From: Limnobaculum parvum
GTDB lineage: Bacteria; Pseudomonadota; Gammaproteobacteria; Enterobacterales; Enterobacteriaceae
Length of the DNA: 64,000 nucleotides
Direction: 5' to 3'
NCBI RefSeq assembly: GCF_003096015.2
Contig: NZ_CP029185.2
Location: 1,336,001-1,400,000 of the forward strand
Shown here: piece after piece, positions 48,897-57,434 of the stretch
Layout: each line of letters opens with the position of its first letter
Position numbering within the stretch: position 1 is the stretch's first letter
The notes under the pieces: generated by a model
Told to the model about the DNA's origin: nothing
Database searches by the model: none
What the model saw: only the letters and a program-made list of their open reading frames with translations
Position numbers and translations under genes: made by a program

Positions 48897-50276
48897 TTAT
48901 TTCAAAAATATGCCGCCCGAATCACCTAGGCGCTGGTTGTTAACCGCTGGCTTGGTTTTTGCTTTGGATTTTGCTGCGGTCACTTTTTTAGCTGCGGGAG
49001 TTCTGTTTCCACTGGGTAATGGCGCTGTCAAACGGGCAACGGCACCTTTCTCTATGGTATCGATCTTACCGCTTTCGACAATACCGTAAGAGATTTTATC
49101 TTTAATCGAGGTGATCAGAATGGTGGCGACTTTCTCTTCAGTTGCACCCAGTACTTCTCCGGTATCCGGATCAATTAGTTGCTCACCTTGAGAATAAATA
49201 TCAAAACGATCGCCGTCATAGACCATAGCTTCACCACGATTGATCACTACCTGACCGTTAGTCACAGCAACAACTTTAGCCGGCGTCAGTTTATTGACAA
49301 TCTTGTCGGCAATAACATCGCTGATCTGTTTGCGGGCAGTTTCAATATATTTGCCACCTTGTTCGAAGACGCTGGAATCAGACCACTGAATACCATGAGT
49401 CGCCGCTTCCAGTAACGAATAGCGTACGGTCACTTTGGTTCTGTGGGAACTGCTAACATCAAACTCGCCGGTTAAATCAATGCTGGTGACTTTTGTGGTG
49501 GTTTTTACGCCGGCTTCAGTCACATTGATGACCAGAATATAGTCAGCGAGCAGGGCAGCTTGCTCTACACTGGTAGCATTATCTGAGCGGCCTTCCAGCA
49601 TTTTCTCTTCTTGAGCGAATGCTTTCTCATTGGTCGCACTACGATCTAGCACGGTAAAACGTTGTGACTGCACGATGCGATCGGTGATTTCCTGACGAAG
49701 AGTATTTGCGAAGGCAGAGCGGTTACGGTTACCCGTAGTAATGATGGCCAAACGGTCACGCTGAGAAGAGGCCTGAGAGGTTTTACGCGCAACGTTCTCT
49801 ACTTCAACGGTCAAGGCAACGGTACAGCCTTTGGCATCGCAATCGCGGTTTTTTATTTTATATCCTTTAACGATACCCGCACTTTGAGTATTGATTTGTG
49901 CGCTCTGACCCGCATTGACGGTAATATCACGGTGACTATCTGCGGCAGCATTAATGTTGATATTTTCAGTATAAGTACTGTTACCTTTCTTATTACTTAG
50001 AAAAGAATCATCTTTGTTTTGATTGTCCTGAACGCTGGTCTCTTTAACATCACCATTAGTGTCATTTTTATCATTGATGCGAACATAGTTACCAGCACGT
50101 TCTGACTGTGTTGAAACGGTTATTCCATTAACCTGACGAACGGCATCGGCCAGCGCGGCATCAACTGCTTTTTCGTAGGTTTCACCGTATCCTTGTGCCT
50201 CAACGGTTTCAATTTTTGCATAAGCGGCAGATGAAAACACGAAGAAAGCGACAAGTACCAGGATCCATTTTTTCAT
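48897..50276 (-). CDS. CsgG/FlgT-like periplasmic or outer-membrane protein
   Basis: 459-residue precursor with a clear signal peptide (MKKWILVLVAFFVFSSAAYA). The N-terminal part (ETVEAQGYGETYEKAVDAALADAVRQV) resembles the FlgT/LPP20 fold. Residues about 170-330 (RLAIITTGNRNRSAFANTLRQEITDRIVQSQRFTVLDRS, ADYILVINV) resemble CsgG/TolB-N-like domains. A C-terminal part has a FlgT-C-like barrel (VVINRGEAMVYDGDRFDIYS). No lipobox. Third gene of the operon. A role in building an envelope structure is inferred from the folds only. Confidence 0.7.
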   Translation of the reverse strand: MKKWILVLVAFFVFSSAAYAKIETVEAQGYGETYEKAVDAALADAVRQVNGITVSTQSERAGNYVRINDKNDTNGDVKETSVQDNQNKDDSFLSNKKGNSTYTENININAAADSHRDITVNAGQSAQINTQSAGIVKGYKIKNRDCDAKGCTVALTVEVENVARKTSQASSQRDRLAIITTGNRNRSAFANTLRQEITDRIVQSQRFTVLDRSATNEKAFAQEEKMLEGRSDNATSVEQAALLADYILVINVTEAGVKTTTKVTSIDLTGEFDVSSSHRTKVTVRYSLLEAATHGIQWSDSSVFEQGGKYIETARKQISDVIADKIVNKLTPAKVVAVTNGQVVINRGEAMVYDGDRFDIYSQGEQLIDPDTGEVLGATEEKVATILITSIKDKISYGIVESGKIDTIEKGAVARLTAPLPSGNRTPAAKKVTAAKSKAKTKPAVNNQRLGDSGGIFLK

Positions 50277-50355
50277 TCGAGCATCCCTAATGGATTAAGT
50301 AGGTTATGTAATGTTTGTAGTTCGAATAAACTCATAACATTACGCGAGGTAATTA

Positions 50356-50973
50356 TTACCAACTAACAGAGCGATTATCGCCACGTTTGATGATTGGGTA
50401 CTCTTTTTCCCAATAGGCTAAACCATCATCCAGATTGGTCAGGGTTAGCTGGAAGTAGTATTCCACTTGTTGAGTGCTAGAGTTTACACGTTGATTTTGT
50501 TGAATGATCTTACCGGTTAATGAGAAGTCAGGAGCGATAACTCGTCCATCTTTCTTTACGGTTTTTTGGTTAACCATTTTTGACTTACGCAGTTCACGAA
50601 CTTTGCGCGTCATTTCATCTTCTGGGCCGTTAGCGTTAATCGCCGTGGTGACCACGAAACGACCCGAATTTAACAGGCTGATACGAATTTTCTTGGTTAA
50701 CTGATCGGTATCAATACGCTGATCGGTATCGTTGACAATGTCGGTTACGGTTAATACATAGCGACCACCCTGAGGATGAACCAACAGGTCAGAACTCAAC
50801 ATGTCATCAACCATATTCGTCGCAGCCATTTCAAAGTCTTTGTAATCTAGCCCCATAACAGCAACGCTGTCATTTTTGCTGTCAACATAATATGTGGCTT
50901 GTTCTGCACAACCAACCAGTGAGAAAGCAACAGCCGCGGCAAGCAGCGTTTTTTTGTTTAAAATTTTCATCAT
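50356..50973 (-). CDS. LpoB-like outer-membrane lipoprotein
   Basis: 205-residue lipoprotein precursor, signal ending LVGC. The mature part resembles LpoB, the outer-membrane activator of penicillin-binding protein 1b: YVDSKNDSVAVMGLDYKDFEMAA, LTKKIRISLLNSGRF, DFSLTGKIIQQNQR, EYYFQLTLTNLDDGLAYWEKE. The true LpoB gene of enterics has another neighbourhood (ycfL/thiK), so this is probably a paralogue. The ATG at 50973 was chosen over the TTG four codons before. Middle gene of a three-gene operon. Confidence 0.8.
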   Translation of the reverse strand: MMKILNKKTLLAAAVAFSLVGCAEQATYYVDSKNDSVAVMGLDYKDFEMAATNMVDDMLSSDLLVHPQGGRYVLTVTDIVNDTDQRIDTDQLTKKIRISLLNSGRFVVTTAINANGPEDEMTRKVRELRKSKMVNQKTVKKDGRVIAPDFSLTGKIIQQNQRVNSSTQQVEYYFQLTLTNLDDGLAYWEKEYPIIKRGDNRSVSW

Positions 50974-51029
50974 GAAAGTTCTCAATACAGTTTAATGATT
51001 AGAATGATAATTCTGCCCGTTAAACAGGG

Positions 51030-52400
51030 CTAGATAGCGTTTTTACTGGTTAACAGATTGACCTGTGGAACCATATTAGCGTTCAACGCCCTTACATAAA
51101 TAACTACCGGTTGAGGCGTTGCGGGTAAATCTACTTGAATAGCAGCACCACCTGATGGATTAATCTGAAGCTGCCCATCTTTTGGCCATTTCACATAGGT
51201 TACCTGAAACTCGTAGGGGAGGGTATGCCAACTGCGAATATCAGCCTGTGTGGTGACGGCCTGAGCGATACCGGTAAGAACGCCAAGTATTCTGACTGTC
51301 TTATTATCAGCGTTTCTCATAGAAACCTGTGCCGCTGTTTTTAGTGCGGCCCGGGTCAACTCTTTGATCAAAATACCTGTAAATTCTGTTTTAAATTCTC
51401 CCTGAATAATTTTATCCATGTTAGCGAATGGTTCGGTTTGTTTCTCTCCGTTGACCGACAGATAAGGATACGCCGGACTACCGGACACAAGCGTTGGTAA
51501 TGCCATACCGGTGTAGACGGCACGGCTGGTCACTAAAAACAATGGCAGATCAATGCGGCGTTCTATTTTATGGGCGGCGGTACCATTTTCAAAAATAATC
51601 CAAACGCCAGGTGCAACTTTATGACCATTGTTAGCAAGATTGAGATCGGTACGGATCTGTTTGCTGTGGGTCAGGGCATAGGCTCGTTTTAGGCTCTCTT
51701 TGGCTTTATTCAGGTCGGCGACACTTTCGTTATTAATCAAAAAGTACAGACCGTGGAGATAGAGTGATGCAGGATTGATATACCCATCATAGGGGGCCCA
51801 TTTAGCCACATCAACCCCTGAGTCGCCCAATCTTTCCATCGCGCCAGAGTATGTTTCACCTAAGTGGTTACTTTTCACGCTGTCTTTTTGAGCGTTGATT
51901 TCTTCAGAGAAGTATTCAGCAGCTCGGCGTTGGCGATCGTCTACTCGATTCCATTCCACGCGGGCATCATTAAAATCAGCCTGCTGCCAAAAATTCAATG
52001 CTTTGTATGTGTTAACCATGACACGGTCATATACCCGTGGGGTATAGCTCATCACGTTATCATTAACCACCATTGAAGCCGACTGACTAAACCCGTAGGT
52101 TGCCAGATTTTGCGTCTCATTTTCTTTAATCAGCGTTTCACTGGTATCAAAAATTTTGGTGGAACGGTCCAGTTCACTGTTCATACGCAACAATGTGCCC
52201 GCTTCAAGAGACCATAATAGCTCAGTGGCAATATCTGCGTCAGAAGAGACGCCTTCTTCCAGCGCAATGTTCTGTGCTAACTCGAGTTGTCCTTGCGAAA
52301 GCGAGTAGTCAAAGTTTTGGCGTGATGGCGGATTTGAACAGGCGGCCAACGTCAAAACAATACCACTGCAAAAAATAAAGCGTTTGATTTTATTATTCAT
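51030..52400 (-). CDS. COG3014-like lipoprotein
   Basis: 456-residue lipoprotein precursor (LAAC lipobox, Cys20). The mature part looks TPR-like and helical in its first half (LWSLEAGTLLRMNSELDRS, WQQADFNDARVEWNRVDDRQRRAAEYF) and beta-rich in its second. It fits the COG3014 group, which I remember as often encoded with LpoB-like and CsgG-like proteins in Vibrio-like bacteria. First gene of the operon, 56 bases ahead of the LpoB-like gene. Function unknown. Confidence 0.75.
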   Translation of the reverse strand: MNNKIKRFIFCSGIVLTLAACSNPPSRQNFDYSLSQGQLELAQNIALEEGVSSDADIATELLWSLEAGTLLRMNSELDRSTKIFDTSETLIKENETQNLATYGFSQSASMVVNDNVMSYTPRVYDRVMVNTYKALNFWQQADFNDARVEWNRVDDRQRRAAEYFSEEINAQKDSVKSNHLGETYSGAMERLGDSGVDVAKWAPYDGYINPASLYLHGLYFLINNESVADLNKAKESLKRAYALTHSKQIRTDLNLANNGHKVAPGVWIIFENGTAAHKIERRIDLPLFLVTSRAVYTGMALPTLVSGSPAYPYLSVNGEKQTEPFANMDKIIQGEFKTEFTGILIKELTRAALKTAAQVSMRNADNKTVRILGVLTGIAQAVTTQADIRSWHTLPYEFQVTYVKWPKDGQLQINPSGGAAIQVDLPATPQPVVIYVRALNANMVPQVNLLTSKNAI

Positions 52401-52686
52401 ATTGTTTCTGTTATAGGGAGAAAGTCACGGGATTGCATAGCAGGCATAATTAATAGAAACGATATGCAGTCGTGTCGTGTGATACTTCCTTTGTCCGCAA
52501 GTATATCCGCCTTTTTACAGGGGGGAAACTGAAAAACCAGTCGCCAGTTTTCTGCTTCTATTCCCCTTATTTTCTCTGGATTCATTATTGACTCAACCTT
52601 TGCATAGGCGTGTGTTGTGATAACTCCGAGACTGTAATGATTTTGGAAGGTAATTGTCCTGAGGTTTTATTAGTTTCAGTACAAGA
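52401..52686. other. Intergenic region upstream of the three-gene operon
   Basis: About 285 bases without a gene. It holds the operon promoter and the region after the rhomboid gene; no terminator was recognised. Confidence 0.4.
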
Positions 52687-53259
52687 CTAATGGGTATTCA
52701 ACTCATTGGGTGAAATGCTCTTCCGAGTAAATAGAGCAAAACAAAGCCCAGCGACTGCACCTGCGATATGCCCTTCAGTGGAAATATCCGGATCGCCAGG
52801 TAGCAGGCCTGAAGCCAATCCGCCGTAATAAAGCAGAATCAATACACTATAAACAAAGTCGAGTATCTTTCTTCGAGTGAATGCGTTTGCCAGCAATAAC
52901 ATCCATAAACCAAAGATCCAACCGCTGGCACCAATATGGATCGCGCTACGGGCAAAAACCCAAACCAGCAGCCCGCCGAGTAAAATAATAAAAGCGCTGG
53001 CACTGACGTAATAGCGTACTGAATGAGTTAATAATAACGCACTTAATATCAGTAAGATCGGTAAGTTACTGAATAAGTGCTCCCAGTCCCGATGTAAAAA
53101 AGGCGAAAATAGAATCCCCAAGAGTCCCTGAGCCGAACGGGGAAGAATGCCGAAATGGTTCAGAAATCCACCAGTTATCGTGTTCACCAGTTGTAAACCG
53201 ATGAGAACGACGGCGATCAGACTCAGAATTTTAATGCGTTGTTGTATCCACAGTTTCAC
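52687..53259 (-). CDS. Rhomboid-family intramembrane serine protease
   Basis: 190-residue membrane protein with about six TMs. The rhomboid features are in order: H61 in HRDWEHLFSNLPIL (between TM1 and TM2), the nucleophile Ser112 in GASGWIFG, and the catalytic His164 in EGHIAGAVAG. It is shorter than GlpG (276) because it lacks the cytoplasmic N-terminal domain. Its substrate is unknown. It starts 2 bases after the small membrane-protein gene, so the two are coupled. Confidence 0.88.
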   Translation of the reverse strand: MKLWIQQRIKILSLIAVVLIGLQLVNTITGGFLNHFGILPRSAQGLLGILFSPFLHRDWEHLFSNLPILLILSALLLTHSVRYYVSASAFIILLGGLLVWVFARSAIHIGASGWIFGLWMLLLANAFTRRKILDFVYSVLILLYYGGLASGLLPGDPDISTEGHIAGAVAGLCFALFTRKSISPNELNTH

Positions 53260-53261
53260 TG

Positions 53262-53525
53262 TTATTTTAATTCCTTAAGGCCTGAACGCTTTCTACCAGC
53301 TCGGCTAATTGTGCGGGGAATATCCACCCGATCAAGTTTGGTCATCCAGCCCGCTATGTTGGATATATCAGCAGTATCAATGTCAGCGTCGATACTATCA
53401 ATATTGAGGATGTCGATATCCAGCAGGCCAAAAGAGGCACATATCCAATAGAATGGGATGATTAATAACAAGCTGCTGAAAATGATAACTGGAAACGTTA
53501 AGCTGTTTTGTAAGAAGAGCGTCAT
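53262..53525 (-). CDS. Truncated YqiJ-like (DUF1449) inner-membrane protein
   Basis: 87 residues beginning MTLFLQNSLTFPVIIFSSLL, one TM, then an acidic stretch DIDILNIDSIDADID. This is how DUF1449/OB-fold membrane proteins of the YqiJ type begin (LFLQNSLAFP, GLLDIDVLD), but those run to about 200 residues with more TMs. Here the sequence turns basic and ends (RAGRKRSGLKELK). AAAGGA precedes the ATG by 6 bases. Probably truncated by a deletion; see findings. Confidence 0.6.
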   Translation of the reverse strand: MTLFLQNSLTFPVIIFSSLLLIIPFYWICASFGLLDIDILNIDSIDADIDTADISNIAGWMTKLDRVDIPRTISRAGRKRSGLKELK

Positions 53526-53746
53526 TAGAATCCTTTCTAAAATGATTGGCAATTACAAAATTGATTTTAAGTAAATCAGGTTTCAACCTGCTTTGGTAGT
53601 TAAAATAAAGGCTTTTTTGATATTTACCGAAACAAAAAGAGAATTATTTCTATATATGTATATATAATCCTTTAAATCCAATCAATTAAAGATATTTAGA
53701 GTTAACTTATTAAAAGATAAATATTATTTTATACTATCGGTAGCAT

Positions 53747-53781
53747 GTTAATGGTTAATGGTTAATGGTTAATGGTTAATG
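53747..53781 (+). repeat. Heptanucleotide tandem repeat in the amiD leader
   Basis: Five perfect copies of GTTAATG, ending 14 bases before the amiD start codon at 53796. A possible -10 (TATACT, 53730-53735) puts the array in the 5' leader. Copy-number change would move the promoter relative to the ribosome site and change the frame of the upstream ATG in each unit. Confidence 0.9.
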
Positions 53782-53795
53782 TAAAAGGTCAGGTT

Positions 53796-54635
53796 ATGTT
53801 CAGATGCGGGCGTGTTATCTTTTTTTTCATGATATCTGTGATAGTAGGGCTGATTTCGGGCTGTAGTGCCATTCACGATCGCGGAAGTTATTGGGTGGAC
53901 GACAGCCATGTTGCTCAGGGAAATGAGCCGCGAGTTAATTTCTTGATTTTTCACTACACCGCAGAAAATGAAGCGAATTCATTAACCGTGCTGACCGGAG
54001 AAAATGTCAGTGTGCATTATCTGATCAATGCTGTGCCGAATGAGATTTCAAGTAAGCCGGTGGTGCTACAACTGGTGCCCGAAGACCGCAGAGCATGGCA
54101 CGCAGGCGCCAGTTTTTGGCGTGGGCGAATGAATCTGAATGATACTTCGGTAGGAATTGAACTGGTTAATCCGGGCTATCATAAAGTGGGAACTGAACGA
54201 CGTTGGGAGCCCTATACGGATGAACAAATAGCGTTACTGATTACATTATCGAATGACATTATCAAACGTAATCAGATTAAGCCGGAGAACGTGCTCGGGC
54301 ACAGTGATATTTCCCCTCAGCGCAAAGTGGACCCCGGCCCTCTGTTCCCGTGGCAAAAGCTGGCGCAGGCAGGTATCGGTGCATGGCCGGATGCCGGGCG
54401 GGTGAGTCACTATTTGGCTATTCGGCAATTGGAGAAAAACCCTGATATTGCAGTCATACAAAAGAACCTGAATCGCTATGGTTATCAGCTACCTTCAAAT
54501 GGTGTATTGGATGATGAAACCCGCAGGGTGGTTAAAGCATTCCAGATGCATTTTCGGCAGGCTAATTACTCAGGCATCCCGGATGCGGAAACATTAGCTA
54601 TTCTGGATGCCTTGCTGGAAAAATATCGATCCTGA
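53796..54635 (+). CDS. amiD: N-acetylmuramoyl-L-alanine amidase AmiD, lipoprotein
   Basis: Outer-membrane zinc amidase that removes stem peptides from murein, including anhydro-muropeptides. 279-residue precursor from the ATG at 53796; lipobox LISGC (Cys23). The Amidase_2 domain shows the zinc His53 in FHYTAE, AWHAGASFWRG and the later ligand pair HSDISPQRKVDPGPLFPW. A C-terminal peptidoglycan-binding domain follows (IQKNLNRYGYQ, VVKAFQMHFR). E. coli AmiD is 276 residues. An ATG inside the heptamer repeat (53772) is in frame but has no ribosome site. Confidence 0.92.
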   Translation: MFRCGRVIFFFMISVIVGLISGCSAIHDRGSYWVDDSHVAQGNEPRVNFLIFHYTAENEANSLTVLTGENVSVHYLINAVPNEISSKPVVLQLVPEDRRAWHAGASFWRGRMNLNDTSVGIELVNPGYHKVGTERRWEPYTDEQIALLITLSNDIIKRNQIKPENVLGHSDISPQRKVDPGPLFPWQKLAQAGIGAWPDAGRVSHYLAIRQLEKNPDIAVIQKNLNRYGYQLPSNGVLDDETRRVVKAFQMHFRQANYSGIPDAETLAILDALLEKYRS

Positions 54636-54676
54636 TGAATAACCGCTTTAGGGGAAGATGTGACATCGCAATCGCA

Positions 54677-56137
54677 TTAACGAGCATCCTTTTTTGAGGC
54701 GGCTTGTCGATCTAATTCTTCAGCCAGATAAGCGATTCGCTTTGCCATGCCTTTAAATATAAACAGGTGGGCAGGCATCATCACAAACCAGTACAACAGG
54801 CCACCGAAACCAGCAGGGTGCCACCAAGCGCGAACGTCCAGTTCTCGAAACGGTTTATTATCATTGATGCTTAGCGTTAGTCGGCCCAATCCGGGGGCTT
54901 TCATACCAAATAGCATGGCTAATTGGCGCAGTGGCTTGATGGAAATCACTCGCCATGAGTCAATATGGTCGCCTATCGCTAGTTGATCTTTGTCGGGTCT
55001 GCCATAGCGTTTTTCCCCACCTAGCAGGTCGTCCATCCAACCGCGGATATTCCACAAATAGTTAGCGTAGAAGTAACCTTCCGTTCCCCCAACTTGTTGA
55101 ATAATTTGCCAGAGGCTTTCAGCGCTAGCCGTGGTTTTTATGGTATAGCCAGCATGTTTGGGGTAGAAGGCATAGCCCGGTCGCCAGCGCGCTCTGGCCT
55201 CAGGGTCATATCCCCAATCGGCAGAGTTTACCGCTGATTGCTCTTTTTGCATGGTGCTGATAACCGCTTCATCATAATTAATCAGCGTTTGTGGTATGAG
55301 TTGCTGTAACGGTGCGGCATCTGCGGGTAGGTTATGCTTTAAACCTTCAATTAAGGCTTTGGCCGTAGTGGTTGGGACCGTGGTAATCATATTCAACCAA
55401 TATACGGAAATCAGTTGAGTTGGTAGGGGAATAGGAATAATCCAGCGCTTCTTGGCGGTGATTTTAATAAAACGCTCAAACATATTCTGATAGCTGATGT
55501 ATTCCGGTCCAGCCACGTCAAATATCCGATTTTCTGGCGCTGGGTAATCAATAATTTGAGATAAATAGGTCAGCAAGTTTTCCAACGCTACCGGTGAAGA
55601 TTTGGAGCGAACCCAGCGTGGAGGGGTAAGAATTGGCAGGCTATAGACCATATCCCGCATCACTTCAAAGGCAGCGGAACCTGCGCCAATGATGATTCCG
55701 GCCCGTAGTTCGGTAACGGGAATACCGCTGGCGCGTAAAGTATCGCCGGTAATTTGACGTGCCAGTAAGTGTTGAGAGGAGATGCTTTCTTTTGGCTGTA
55801 TGGCACCTAAAAAGACAATCTGTTTTACGTCGGATTGCTTTAAAGCCAGTTGGAGGTTTTGCGCCGCCATCTTTTCGCTATAAAGAAAGTCTGCCGTTTC
55901 TCCCATGCTGTGAACCAGATAGTAGACCACATCAATGTTATTCAGCGCGGGTGTGATGGTTTCTGGTTTAAATAAGTCCACATACTGACAGCTCACATTG
56001 GGAATCTGCTGTGCTTTCAGCCACTCAATACGTCGGGCCGCCGCAGTGACATGATGCCCCTGAGTGGTCAAATAGGGGATAAGATTTTGCCCAATATATC
56101 CGCTGGCTCCGAGGATTAAAATACGTTGTGGCGTCAT
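54677..56137 (-). CDS. ybjT: NAD-dependent epimerase/SDR-type protein YbjT
   Basis: 486-residue protein: an N-terminal extended-SDR Rossmann domain (GASGYIGQNLIPYL at residues 10-23), a central region, and a C-terminal DUF2867 domain ending in one or two TM-like segments (GFGGLLYWFVMMPAHLFIFKGM). E. coli YbjT (476) has the same layout and no known reaction. Convergent with amiD, as in E. coli, but ybjS, ltaE and poxB, which lie nearby in E. coli, are missing. Confidence 0.9.
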   Translation of the reverse strand: MTPQRILILGASGYIGQNLIPYLTTQGHHVTAAARRIEWLKAQQIPNVSCQYVDLFKPETITPALNNIDVVYYLVHSMGETADFLYSEKMAAQNLQLALKQSDVKQIVFLGAIQPKESISSQHLLARQITGDTLRASGIPVTELRAGIIIGAGSAAFEVMRDMVYSLPILTPPRWVRSKSSPVALENLLTYLSQIIDYPAPENRIFDVAGPEYISYQNMFERFIKITAKKRWIIPIPLPTQLISVYWLNMITTVPTTTAKALIEGLKHNLPADAAPLQQLIPQTLINYDEAVISTMQKEQSAVNSADWGYDPEARARWRPGYAFYPKHAGYTIKTTASAESLWQIIQQVGGTEGYFYANYLWNIRGWMDDLLGGEKRYGRPDKDQLAIGDHIDSWRVISIKPLRQLAMLFGMKAPGLGRLTLSINDNKPFRELDVRAWWHPAGFGGLLYWFVMMPAHLFIFKGMAKRIAYLAEELDRQAASKKDAR

Positions 56138-56365
56138 AGCGTGGCCCTGATATGTTCTTATTGAGTTAATAAATTGTTACTTATTGTAAAGGGTAGCATA
56201 AGAAAGAAGAAAGCGTTAGGTTTTCAGGGAAATAGCAAAGCCTAAGTAGAGGTATAGTGCCACAGAAAGGTGATTGAGATTGAATCGCCAGTCAGAATGT
56301 AAATAAAGTATTAAATACGCGTTGTTCTGACCGGCTATCGAGGTTATTTACCGTAGTCTAATGTA

Positions 56366-57373
56366 TCAGGCTACTTCAACATCTCCGGTTAATTGACAGC
56401 TACAGGCCAGCACATAACCCTGGGCGATTTCATCTTCCGTTAGGCTCATTTGGCTGGTGGTGGTGTAATTGCCTTTAACGATTAAGGTTTTACATGAGCC
56501 ACAAACCCCTGCACGACAGGCGGCAATAACCGGTACTTTATTCTGTTCCAGCGCATAGAGCAGGGTGGTGCCTACTGGCGCAGTAAATTGTTGGTTAGTG
56601 CGAACAACAGAAATATTCAGCATTGGTTCATTGCCCGTAATACACTCGGCAGCCGTATGAAATTGCTCTTTATGAAAACGCTCACGGCTGACTCCCAGTG
56701 CATAACTGATAGTTTCTACCTGATCCATGTAGACAGCAGGGCCACAGGTCATGACGGTACGGGTGGCAATATCATCCACTTTTTCGGCGATCGGCTTCTG
56801 AGAGATTCGACCAGATAGCCAGCCCTCATCAGCTTGATGTTCTGCCATCAAATGCAGGGTAAGCTGAGTTGGATAACGCTGAACCAATTGCTGCCATTCT
56901 TTAGCAAATATCACATCAGCCGGCGTTCGCACGTTATAAAAAACAATCAGGTTGCTTTCTGGCTGATTGGCTAATAGCCAACGGGTCATTGACATAATCG
57001 GGGTCACACCGCAGCCACCCGCCAACATCAGATAACGTTTATCGGTTACCTTAGCGCAGGTAAATTCCCCCTGTGCATCGGAGAGCCACAGAGTGTTACC
57101 GGGTTTGACTTCCTGCGTTAACCAAGAAGAGCCTTCACCGCCGGGTAATGCGCGTACCGTTAAGGTAACGAATCGGCTTAATCCGGGAGATGAGGAGAGC
57201 GTATAGGCTCTGAGGGTGCTTTCACTATTACGAATGCTGACTAAGGCATACTGGCCAGGAAGATAGGGATAGAAATCCTGAGCAATCAGTTCTAGAGTCC
57301 AAACATCGGTAGTTTCCTGCTGGATGCTGTGGATCTGCATAGCATTAGGACAGAGAGTTGTTGGCATTGTCAT
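56366..57373 (-). CDS. hcr: NADH oxidoreductase Hcr, electron donor of Hcp
   Basis: FAD and [2Fe-2S] reductase that passes electrons from NADH to Hcp. 335 residues: flavin domain (RAYTLSSSPG near residue 55), NAD-binding domain (AGGCGVTPIMSMTRW near 115) and a C-terminal plant-type ferredoxin domain (CRAGVCGSC, then CSC). E. coli Hcr is 322 residues and begins with the same MTMPT. It follows hcp, separated by 61 bases that contain a strong hairpin. Confidence 0.95.
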   Translation of the reverse strand: MTMPTTLCPNAMQIHSIQQETTDVWTLELIAQDFYPYLPGQYALVSIRNSESTLRAYTLSSSPGLSRFVTLTVRALPGGEGSSWLTQEVKPGNTLWLSDAQGEFTCAKVTDKRYLMLAGGCGVTPIMSMTRWLLANQPESNLIVFYNVRTPADVIFAKEWQQLVQRYPTQLTLHLMAEHQADEGWLSGRISQKPIAEKVDDIATRTVMTCGPAVYMDQVETISYALGVSRERFHKEQFHTAAECITGNEPMLNISVVRTNQQFTAPVGTTLLYALEQNKVPVIAACRAGVCGSCKTLIVKGNYTTTSQMSLTEDEIAQGYVLACSCQLTGDVEVA

Positions 57374-57394
57374 ACGGTAAACTCAACATATAAG

Positions 57395-57420
57395 GTGGAG
57401 GTGAGAAAATTCACCTCCAC
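57395..57420 (-). promoter_or_regulatory. Intercistronic hairpin between hcp and hcr
   Basis: Perfect ten-base stem GTGGAGGTGA/TCACCTCCAC with a 6-base loop and no T-run. It probably protects the hcp message or partly ends transcription, giving more Hcp than Hcr. Confidence 0.6.
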
Positions 57421-57434
57421 AGGATGATAACTAA

